A stretch of 64,000 nt of DNA from Karstenula rhodostoma CBS 690.94 (lineage: Eukaryota > Ascomycota > Dothideomycetes > Pleosporales > Didymosphaeriaceae): assembly GCA_010093485.1 (NCBI GenBank), contig MU001500.1, forward strand, positions 382,198-446,197. The letters run 5' to 3'. Position numbers and translations under genes: made by a program. Below, in pieces: positions 56,629-64,000 of this stretch. The notes below the pieces were generated by a model. That model saw only the letters and a list, made by a program, of their open reading frames with translations, was not told where the DNA came from and made no database searches. How positions within the stretch are numbered: the stretch's first letter is position 1; the number at the start of each line of letters is the position of its first letter.

Positions 56629-57332
56629 TGGAGCGGCGGGATAGGAGGGAGAGGTGGAAGAGAGCGAGGGCCGCGGGCGAGAGATGGCCGGTTTGGAGGG
56701 AATGCGGAAGGTGTTGACGGTGGTCAAAAGTTTTGTTGCTCTTAGGTCGGGATCGGGTTCGATAAGCTGCTGGGTCCAGGTCCGAGCTCCACCGAGTGTT
56801 GGCCGTACGCCTGTCCCAACAACGGCGCAGACAGATGACAGGTGCATCATGAGCAGTGCACGCTTCGTTTTCCGCTTCGTAATGCACAGTCGCCGACAAT
56901 AAAAACCAGTCCTTGTAGCAGGTTCCCACATGTGGATATCACGATGAACTGCTAGAGTACAGGTTTGGAGACGTATTGTAGAGAACCATTTACGGGACTC
57001 CACTTCAGGGTTCGTCTCACTGCAGAACCAGGCATTCGCTCAAATCCCAGTTTCGTATAACAGTCACTTGATGTTATATCGACAAGACTGATTTGCACAT
57101 AGGGACCACAACTTGCATGGTTCATCGTTCACTCTGCGCTGCTTCGAGCACAGACATTAGCTCTATATGCGTTTCTATGCTAACCGTCACTGCGTTGACA
57201 TTACTGCACATCGCCCTACTGATGGCCCATTATTACAACAATATATAGCTGCAAGTGCTGAAGATTCTCTTTTTGAGATGCACCAATCCGAAAACCCGCA
57301 GACCAGAAAAGAAGAAGAAAGAATGCGATCAT
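56629..57332. other. Intergenic between ERG6 3' end and PDB1 promoter
   Basis: It holds the PDB1 promoter and leader and the ERG6 3' flank. A reading frame continues upstream of the PDB1 start but loses protein character. Nothing else is seen. Confidence 0.5.
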
Positions 57333-58573
57333 CTACGCCTCTGGCTTGCGGCCAACCATCATGTACATGGGCGTGAAGAGCTTCTGCTTGCCACCAGCAA
57401 CGAGGCAGTCGGCAGCGAGCGCAAGACTGTCGGCCGTCTTCTGGGTTCCCTTTGGTGCAACACCAATCGTCTCCAGGGCACCGACGAACTTGTGGACGAA
57501 GCCGCGGCCGATCTTGGTCATTCGCAGGATCGTGGGAATGTCGCCAATGGTCTGGATGTATTTCATCTGGCCAGAGAGCGGCCAGTACCACGGAGCGGAG
57601 TCCTCGTCACGGTCTGCCAGATCCTCTTGGTGCTCCATGACGAAGCCAGCGGCCTTCATGGCCTTGATGGCCACGTCAATTTTCTCCATGTTCGAGATAC
57701 CGTCGCCAATCTCGATACCGAGACGGATTTCGCGGTGCTCGGGGTTGTCGTTGTCATACTTGTCGGTCATGAGCCACTCGTAGACACCAAAGACACCGCC
57801 GGGCTTGAGGACACGGAAGATCTCGCTGTAGATGCCCTCAAGAGACGGCGCATGCACGGTGGCCTCGATGGCGTAGACAGCGTCGAACGAGTTGTCAGGG
57901 AAGGACATTTGCTGTTCAGGGTCAGTGCATGTGCACAGTAAGATGCTAGTACTGAACATACCATGAAGTCGCCCTTGGTGTACTTGAGCTTGTGTGAAAG
58001 ACCCTCCTTCTCAGCGTACCGAGTGGCGCGTTCGATCTGGTAGTCGTTGTTGTTCAGGCCCACAACATTCACGTTGGCGAACTTGACAATCTCTCTGGCA
58101 GGTCCTCCGACACCGCAGCCCACGTCGAGCACGCGCATGTTGTCGGTCAATCCCATCTTGTGCGCCAGGTAGTGCTCGTGGCGGGCAATGGCCTGGTAGA
58201 AGGGCTCGCCGTGGGCAAAGCGGCAGAAGTGGAAGCTCTGGCCCCAGCCATACTCGTACAGGTCGGTCGCGAGGTTGTAGTAGTGGCGGGTGAGGGTGGC
58301 ATACTCGTCGCGGCGAGCCTAGGACATGTTAGCAAGCGCGAGCGCGAGGGGGCGTCCCAAGTAGCGTACCTTGCGCGTCTCCTCAGTCTCGTCTGCAGCG
58401 GCCTTGTTGTCCCAATGCTTGAAGTACTCGTCCACGGCAGCCTGCTGGGCGGCCTTGTCCTTCTTCAACATGGCAGCCATACCGCCCTGGGCCTGGGCAG
58501 ACTGGCCGTGCATGGCCTTGTTGAAGTCGGCATCGCGGGAGTGGTTCTCTTGCTCAAGCGCAACGGGAGACAT
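57333..58573 (-). CDS. ERG6: Sterol 24-C-methyltransferase
   Basis: Exons 58573..58370, 58318..57962 and 57911..57333 (50- and 51-nt introns) give 379 residues, the usual length. The enzyme methylates C24 of zymosterol or lanosterol-type sterols with S-adenosylmethionine in ergosterol synthesis, at the ER and lipid droplets. Motifs: the sterol-binding segment [23 protein letters not shown] motif [31 protein letters not shown], and after the second junction [20 protein letters not shown] then [17 protein letters not shown]. The start at 58573 ([10 protein letters not shown]) is preferred over an in-frame ATG 25 codons upstream, because the upstream residues look like leader. The divergent neighbour is SLT11, 426 bases away. 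Confidence 0.97.
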
Positions 58574-58999
58574 GTTGAATGTGTGGGCAAGGTGCGGAAC
58601 CGAGACGGTTGGAGAAGAGTGAATGCAAGTTTGGAGGACGGAAAGCACAATTGTCTGTGAAGTGGTCGAATACAGCGCAGGAACGGCCCTCTTAAGGAGA
58701 AAGACCAGGAGTCTCCCGTGAAATAAAGTCGGTATAGAACGGCCCCTGATTGGCGGGGTGCGGGTACGGTCTTTACGACGCTAGTGTGAAATTACCACCG
58801 CCACCGAGCTCCAGTGCTCCGCTTCGTTACATCGCCAGTTGCACGCCAACAGCCCTCAACTTCACCCACGAACCCTGCTGCGCCCCGCAATCACGACGAC
58901 GACGCGCCCACATAGAAGCACGCCCGGCCGCATCCTCCTGCACAAAACGTACGATCCCTCGCACTCGCACCCGCGCGCGACCGCCTCTCTCATCGGGAC
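58574..58999. promoter_or_regulatory. Divergent promoter between ERG6 and SLT11
   Basis: 426 bases between outward-facing starts; the SLT11 side is C/A-rich. No sterol-response element could be identified with confidence. Confidence 0.45.
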
Positions 59000-60148
59000 A
59001 TGCCGCCGCAAATCAAGCAGGACCTGAACCGGTCAGGCTGGGAGACGACAGACTTCCCGTCCGTGTGCGAGCGATGCCTCCCGGACAACCCGTATGTGCA
59101 GATGCTCAAGGAGGACTACGGAGCTGTAAGTGCCCACCTTGATTTGGCGTCCATGGACCAGGCTAACAAATCTGCGCAGGAATGCAAGATATGCACCCGT
59201 CCATTCACCATCTTCCGGTGGAAAGCAGACCGCACTGCCCGCCAGAAACGAACCAACCTTTGCTTGACATGCGCGCGCCTCAAGAACTGCTGCCAGTGCT
59301 GCATGCTGGATCTGTCGTTCGGCCTTCCCATCGTGGTCCGTGATGCCGCGCTGAAGATGGTGGCGCCGGGCCCCCAGAGCGACATCAACAGGCAGTACTA
59401 TGCGCAGGAGCACGAGAGGGAGATTGAAGAGGGCCGGGGAGCGGTCGAGGCCTACGACAAGACCGACGAGAAGGCGCGCGATCTCTTGAAGCGGTTGGCG
59501 CAAAGTGAGCCATATTACAAGAAGCAGCGACGGCAGGAAGCGGAGGGCGAGGGGACACAGAAAGCGCTTCCTGCGCCTGGAGGAGAGTCGAGCGCAGCAG
59601 GCGGACACGCACCGGGACCCATACGAACGAGAGATTCGAGAGGTCCCGCCAGGGGGCGCGGCGGACGCGTGGGTGGAGCGCCAGCAGCACCGAGTCCCGA
59701 GGACTGGCTGCCTCCAAGAGATCCCAATGTCGCGTCTCTGTTCGTTACTGGTGTCGAAGACGACCTGCCCGAGCATGAGATCCGCACACACTTTGCGCAA
59801 TACGGCCAGCTTCGATCGGTCGTATGCTCACACCGCGCGCATTGTGCATACATCAACTACGTCAAGAGGCAGGATGCGGAGACTGCGGCAGAGACACTGA
59901 AGGGCAAGGTGGTCATCAAAGGCTGCCCGATGAAGGTGAGCTGGGGCAAGCCGAAGCAGCTGGACAGCCTGGACCAGAATGTCCGGATGATGTACGCGAA
60001 AGAAGGCAGGCAGGCGAGCGGCAACGCCAGACGTGCGCAGGCCGCTATTGAGACAGCGCCCGAGGCCAGTCTCGACAGTCTGGCGGCCATCGCTCCGCCT
60101 CCGGGAGCAGACGACGAAGTAAACTACGCCAGTTTGGCTGGCAACTAA
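59000..60148 (+). CDS. SLT11: Pre-mRNA-splicing factor Slt11/Ecm2 (RBM22 family)
   Basis: Exons 59000..59125 and 59180..60148 give 364 residues. The 54-nt intron (GTAAGT, GGCTAAC branch, GCAG) is a multiple of three and free of stops, so the frame stays open if it is retained. The N-terminus holds the zinc-binding part: FPSVCERCLPDN, ECKICTRPFTIFRW, CLTCARLKNCCQCCMLDL. A Gly/Arg-rich linker (GPARGRGGRVGG) leads to an RRM at residues ~245-320 (ASLFVTGVEDDLPEHEIRTH ... VVIKGCPMKVSWGKP). Family knowledge: this factor sits in the activated spliceosome and supports U2/U6 helix formation next to the active-site RNA. The domain order and length match the fungal family. Nuclear. Confidence 0.95.
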   Translation: MPPQIKQDLNRSGWETTDFPSVCERCLPDNPYVQMLKEDYGAVSAHLDLASMDQANKSAQECKICTRPFTIFRWKADRTARQKRTNLCLTCARLKNCCQCCMLDLSFGLPIVVRDAALKMVAPGPQSDINRQYYAQEHEREIEEGRGAVEAYDKTDEKARDLLKRLAQSEPYYKKQRRQEAEGEGTQKALPAPGGESSAAGGHAPGPIRTRDSRGPARGRGGRVGGAPAAPSPEDWLPPRDPNVASLFVTGVEDDLPEHEIRTHFAQYGQLRSVVCSHRAHCAYINYVKRQDAETAAETLKGKVVIKGCPMKVSWGKPKQLDSLDQNVRMMYAKEGRQASGNARRAQAAIETAPEASLDSLAAIAPPPGADDEVNYASLAGN

Positions 60149-60222
60149 GCATGTATTACATTTGTAGCATTGGTCGGCGTTCAGGACGGGTATCACGATT
60201 CGTGTTGGACGAAGAAAAAAGT

Positions 60223-60691
60223 TCAAGCCGAGCAGCATTTGGTCCCTGCTAATGTATTCCCTTTCCCCTTCTTGATATCCTCATTGTCTCCGCGCTCGGT
60301 ATGCTCGTGGATGTTAAGCTCTGATAGATAGCATTAGCAATTGCAACATCAACGTCTGCGAAGCCGCATGCGCTTCGGAACATACTGTAGCTGCCTTCCG
60401 TGTCCACGGCCTCTCCTTGCACCACGTTCTCTCGTAGGAACTTTGCCACTTCCTCTGCGTGCGTGATTTGCTTGGAGTATTCTTCGCTGCCGGTGGCGAG
60501 GCCGCGGTTGTTCTCAAAGTTCTTGCGCACTTCGAGGCGTGCGGCGGAAAGCATGCGCGTGTCTCCTAGTGCAGTATGAGCTTCCGATTCCATCCATTTC
60601 CAGACTTGCGGATCCGTCACCCACCTCGGAACGCAATGCGCGTTGATCGCAGGAGGCTTCTGTATACTGCAATGGCCATCTCGTGCGACAT
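60223..60691 (-). CDS. MZM1: Mzm1-type LYR protein, complex III assembly factor
   Basis: Exons 60691..60625, 60565..60386 and 60320..60223 join to 114 residues. A longer unspliced frame on this strand (to 61103) is misleading: only its central part is coding. Exon 1 carries the LYR motif (AVYRSLLRSTRIAFRG), the junction gives RGDTRMLSAARLEVRKNFEN, then RGLATGSEEYSKQITHAEEV, FLRENVVQGEAVDTEGSY and, after the last intron, KLNIHEHTERGDNEDIKKG. This is the pattern of Mzm1/LYRM7, which stabilises the Rieske iron-sulfur protein in the mitochondrial matrix before insertion into cytochrome bc1. A second in-frame ATG at 60679 (MAIAVYRS) may be the real start. Convergent with SLT11 (75 bases between stops). 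Confidence 0.9.
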
Positions 60692-60911
60692 GGGTACCGG
60701 TCGGGAATGTGTGGTGAGCTATGGGCGATGGCGAGAAAAGTCGCGCAGGCCACTGTTCACCGACAGGGATTGCGGTCCCTGCAGGCGTAGTCAGCTCGTT
60801 AAGTGACGTCGCAGCCACCACCACTTCACCTTTCTTCCCCTCATCACGCGACGATGTTAACGCGCCCTTGACTTGACTTTGGCGCCCTCGGTGCGCTGCT
60901 AATCTTACACA
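60692..60911. promoter_or_regulatory. Divergent promoter between MZM1 and LNP1
   Basis: Only 220 bases separate the two starts, so promoter elements are probably shared. TGACGTC-like sequence (AGTGACGTCGCA) occurs near 60801-60812. Confidence 0.5.
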
Positions 60912-62153
60912 ATGGTCTCTTTTTGGCCGTTCAAGGTACGCAATGCTTCTTAGTGCATGCCACGTTTTTGCGCTGACGAGGCAGCAGTCCATCGAGGACC
61001 AAACATACTTCGAGAAGACGCTTTCGACGCTTTCGGGCAAGATCACGAGGGCTGCTGCGAGAAATGATGCCGCGAGGCAGAGGTCCAGGCGTGTCCGCGT
61101 CATGTGGACGCTCTGGGCTGGCTTTGCCTACATCTTCGCTGCCCTCTTCTGGTCGCTGGTCGTGGGATACAAGAACTGGGGACGCACAGAGTATACCGCG
61201 GTCGTTGGCGGACCTGTACTGTATGATAATCTACAGTCTGTGGCTCGATGTTTCCGAAGCTGACCGCATCCAGCATCTACATCGTCCGCACCACCACGAC
61301 ACGCTACTATGACTGGCGCATCTCCAGCACAGAAGCTTACATCAAGGCCCTTAGCAAGGAACGCGAAACTACGATCGAGCGGCTGAAGGAATCCACCAAA
61401 TGGAACTCCACGCAACAGCTCCTCGAGAAATACGGCGGTCAACCACCCAAGCCGAAGGCCCCAGCAGACAAGAAGAAAGACGGGCCCCAGAAACAAGCTC
61501 CAGCACCAGGACCTCGCACCGGCATTGCACCCCCGCCGACAGCAAATATCCAACGCCCCTCCGGCCAGCGCCCAGCAACGCCCGCATCAACAGCCTCTCC
61601 CCAAGGTCCCCCGCCTCCATCAGCTCTCCCCCCTCCTGACGCCATAAGCGCCGAATTCGCACCCAACGCTTTCTCCGCCCCAGAGCTCACAAGACAATAC
61701 ACCGCCTCCGCCGCCACCTTCACGCAGTCCCATTGGTACGACCGCATCCTGGACGCGCTCCTCGGCGAAGACGAGACGCAGCCGAAGAACCGCATCGCAC
61801 TCATCTGCACGGAATGCCGCCTCGTGAACGGGCAGGCGCCGCCGGGCGCCCGCACGCTCGAAGACGTCGGCCGCTGGCGGTGTGGCGGGTGCAGTGCGTG
61901 GAATGGGAAGGAGAAGGCGGAGGAGGTGGTTGTGGAGCGGCTGGTGCAGGGGTGGGAGGAGGAGCGTCAAGCAGAGGAGGAGAAACAAACTGGCGACGTA
62001 GTTTCCAGGAAGGTCCGGGGAATGGAGGAAGTTGGTGCGGTGCCGGGCGAGGACGAGGGCTCGGGCGTGGATGTGGCCGAGGAGTCGGTTGACGAGACGC
62101 CTGTGCAGGGGCGCGCGACGAGGAGCAAGACCAAGGCGAAGGGGAAGAAATGA
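60912..62153 (+). CDS. LNP1: Lunapark-type ER junction protein
   Basis: Exons 60912..60935 (8 codons), 60985..61220 and 61274..62153 give 379 residues. The start MVSFWPFK is the conserved lunapark N-terminus. Next come a coiled-coil segment, a first membrane helix (MWTLWAGFAYIFAALFWSLV), a short loop, a second hydrophobic segment across the junction (YTAVVGGPVL-IYIVRT), a charged helix ending NSTQQLLEKYGGQ, a Pro-rich linker, and a C-terminal zinc ribbon with CTEC...CGGC around GRWRCGGCSAWNG. Lunapark sits at three-way junctions of the tubular ER and stabilises them; the zinc ribbon mediates oligomerisation. The acidic C-terminal tail ends in a basic KTKAKGKK. The exon 2 start could be three bases later (CAGCAG repeat at the acceptor). 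Confidence 0.92.
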
Positions 62154-62773
62154 GTGAGGGATAAGAGGCATGAGGCCAGGCCCGGCGTGGCTGGTTTCCT
62201 CTCATGGATCGTCTGTCACAGAGGCATAACTGCTAACGGCTATGTTCTAGCCCCTTCTCATTAGCGTTCAACAACATCAATATCACAGACTCCAAACTCA
62301 TCCGATCTCGTGCGTTCTCCTTGACATCGTCCTATCGTACCAGCATACGCACCCCGAGAATGGCCTAGCCGCATATAATATGCGCAGAACGACACTCCGC
62401 TGTAAGCCGTAACGCAGCTTACCTCATCTCACCCTACCTGACTGTGCCTCTCAGCCCAACACCACGCGGTGCTATACGCACCATCTGCATATCGTTTCGC
62501 CGCCACATGTGGTGTTGTGGTAAGTATATCTGAGTAAGAGCTAGCATGCAACAGGAAGCTCCGCGTACAATAGCGTGAATACCAGCGTAGGGCACAGTAA
62601 CATCCCTGCGCGCCCTACAAGTACATACGCCTGGGCGATCCTTCCACGCCTTGCGTAACATTTCACAATATCCGTATCCACGAATTCCTCCCAAAGTCTC
62701 ACAACGCTTAGAACCTCTTATCCCCAACCATTAATCGTTGGGATTCGTTCCTCCTTCCGCAACCCAACCCACC
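62154..62773. other. Intergenic between LNP1 and the monooxygenase gene
   Basis: 620 bases without a credible gene; relatively AT-richer than its neighbours. It should contain the LNP1 3' UTR and the monooxygenase promoter. Confidence 0.5.
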
Positions 62774-64000
62774 ATGATCCTCATCATCGGCGCCGGCATG
62801 GCCGGCGTGACACTTGCGCGGCATCTCGACAGCAGGGGCATCCCCTTCCGCATCTTCGAGCAGCAGACGGAATTCAAAAACCAGGGCTTCGGCCTGACCC
62901 TGCGCGCGGACACGACGCAGAAACTGCTCCCGCTGCTAGGCCTGCAAGAGGATGCCTTCGGGAAAAGCGTAGCCGTGGACCGCAGGACGGGCAAGACGAA
63001 TACCTTCCTCGTGGACGTGGAGACGGGGGCGCGGTTCGCGGCTGCGAGTTTCAAGGAGGGTGCGAGCGCGAGGGATTGGAGGACGAATAGGGAGAGGTTG
63101 CGGGGCGTGATTATGGGGGGTGTGGCGGGGCGCGTGGAATACGGGTGTAAGATGGCGTCGTTTGGTTCGACGGCCGAGGGTGTGCGGGTGGTGTTTGAGA
63201 ACGGGATGGAGGTCGATGGCAGGATCCTGGTCGCGGCCGACGGCGTGCATTCGGACATCCGCTCGACGCTGCTGCCGCGGTGCGTGCCGCGGGATTGGGA
63301 CGGCGTTATGCTGAATGGGACGTGTCGGTTTGGGGTGGCGGAGTGGGAGGAGAAGATGGCGCCGCATGTGGGCGATGCCGCTGTGTATCCCGGGTTCGCG
63401 GACCAGACGGTGCTCGCGATTACGATCTACGATGCAGACTGGGATCCTGTGGGGGGGTTTGTGGATGTGTCGTGGGGTTATTCGAGGCGGAGGAGGGTCG
63501 GACATGACGCGCTGTTCGTGCGGTACGCGGATCGCGGCTTCGACAAGGCGAGTGCGCCGGCGGCGTTCTGGGACGAGATTGCGGCGCTGCCGGAAGGTTT
63601 GGTGGAGCCGTTTCGCACGGTTTTCAAAGGGATGAAGGAGAGGGGGGATAGGACGATTCATCATCAGTTAGTGAGCTTGCTTGTTCCCAAGGATGAGCTT
63701 CTCTCCAAGCTCCAGTCAGATAGGGTCGTGTTTATTGGAGATGCGGTGCATGATTGGAGTAACCATGCGGGAACGGCGGCGAATGCGGCTATTCAGGATG
63801 CGTTGGCGTTGGGAGAGGTGCTGGAAAGAGGGGAAGAGTTAGAGGCGTATTATGAGGAGAGGTATTCGGCGTGGCTGAGCTCGTATGAGAAAAATGGGGA
63901 GGACTTCCAGGTGTTGCACAGGCCGATCGGTGAGTGGAAGTCGTTGTTGGACCAGCAGAAGTCGGACCGTGAGGAGGTGGAGGTGAAGAGAAATGTTGCG
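62774..64000 (+). CDS. FAD-dependent monooxygenase (PHBH-fold), cut by window end
   Basis: The frame is open from the ATG at 62774 to the last base (409 codons), so the C-terminus is missing. The N-terminus is the FAD-binding Rossmann fold (MILIIGAGMAGVTLARHL, GxGxxG) with the acidic residue ending the second strand (RIFEQQ). The mid-region DGRILVAADGVHSDIRSTLL is the DG motif that contacts FAD and NAD(P)H, and VVFIGDAVHDWSNHAGTAAN is the GD motif binding the FAD ribityl chain. These are class A flavoprotein hydroxylases acting on aromatic or polyketide-like substrates. No intron is needed. The sequence is strongly G-rich on the sense strand with AGG Arg codons, unlike the C-biased genes to its left. 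It could be the first gene of an accessory cluster beyond the window; that cannot be judged here. Confidence 0.92.
   Translation, partial: MILIIGAGMAGVTLARHLDSRGIPFRIFEQQTEFKNQGFGLTLRADTTQKLLPLLGLQEDAFGKSVAVDRRTGKTNTFLVDVETGARFAAASFKEGASARDWRTNRERLRGVIMGGVAGRVEYGCKMASFGSTAEGVRVVFENGMEVDGRILVAADGVHSDIRSTLLPRCVPRDWDGVMLNGTCRFGVAEWEEKMAPHVGDAAVYPGFADQTVLAITIYDADWDPVGGFVDVSWGYSRRRRVGHDALFVRYADRGFDKASAPAAFWDEIAALPEGLVEPFRTVFKGMKERGDRTIHHQLVSLLVPKDELLSKLQSDRVVFIGDAVHDWSNHAGTAANAAIQDALALGEVLERGEELEAYYEERYSAWLSSYEKNGEDFQVLHRPIGEWKSLLDQQKSDREEVEVKRNVA

Noticed and set aside
60249..61103. A 284-codon minus-strand frame as one unspliced gene
   Set aside because: Only its central part matches Mzm1; the LYR exon and the true C-terminus lie in other frames and join through clear introns. 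Its upstream part is antisense to LNP1.
62936..63664. A 242-codon open frame on the minus strand
   Set aside because: It is the antisense shadow of the FAD monooxygenase, whose plus-strand frame has all family motifs.
1..64000. CRISPR arrays, rRNA and tRNA genes
   Set aside because: No regularly spaced direct repeats of CRISPR type are present, as expected in a fungus. I looked for tRNA B-box words (GGTTCGANNCC) in the gaps and found none with a matching A box and cloverleaf; a tRNA scan would settle this.

Overview
The window is nuclear DNA of a filamentous ascomycete, most likely a Dothideomycete such as a Capnodiales/Mycosphaerellales-type fungus. The evidence is gene content (Zn2Cys6 regulator, NmrA protein, GH55 glucanase, Rds1, Sfl1-type HSF, lunapark) and gene style: introns mostly 45-60 nt with GTANGT donors, CTAAC-like branch sites and CAG/TAG acceptors, interrupting GC-rich exons. 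The genus and species are inference. Most genes are multi-exon; exons below were joined by hand from splice signals, reading frame and family resemblance, so individual junctions are predictions.

Layout. 1-3.0 kb: no recognisable gene. 3.0-8.3 kb: a disordered coiled-coil protein, a Pmp3-like membrane protein, the heme protein DAP1 and a small basic HMG/AT-hook-like protein. 9.1-13.8 kb: Rds1-type ferritin-like secreted protein and tRNA methyltransferase TRM1. 14.4-15.0 kb: a 5'-truncated remnant. 16.2-19.6 kb: an accessory patch with a six-cysteine secreted protein and a divergent NmrA / Zn2Cys6 regulator pair. 20.0-21.4 kb: an uncharacterised four-exon gene with an internal exon-intron duplication. 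22.7-26.4 kb: a small serine-rich protein and a GH55 exo-beta-1,3-glucanase. 28.5-34.2 kb: HotDog thioesterase and inositol monophosphatase (divergent), a xanthine/hypoxanthine phosphoribosyltransferase and an F-box protein. 34.6-34.9 kb: a 322-bp MITE with TA target duplication. 36-43.4 kb: Sfl1-like HSF factor, BTB protein and an E2 ubiquitin-conjugating enzyme. 44.9-50.6 kb: a large TBC Rab-GAP and an F-box/LRR-like protein. 50.6-55.2 kb: gene-poor. 55.2-64 kb: a compact housekeeping run (PDB1, ERG6, SLT11, MZM1, LNP1) and a FAD monooxygenase cut by the window end.

The genes do not form one pathway. There are local links: DAP1 and ERG6 both serve sterol synthesis but lie 50 kb apart; PDB1 and MZM1 are mitochondrial; the NmrA/Zn2Cys6 pair shares one promoter region; the F-box, BTB and E2 genes are ubiquitin-system families but are not contiguous. 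I found no CRISPR array, no rRNA or tRNA that I could support, and no clear secondary-metabolite cluster. The most unusual objects are the MITE, a 53-base poly-C run inside an intron of the inositol monophosphatase gene, the duplicated exon-intron unit at 20.1-20.4 kb, and a GC-AG intron in the Sfl1-like gene.
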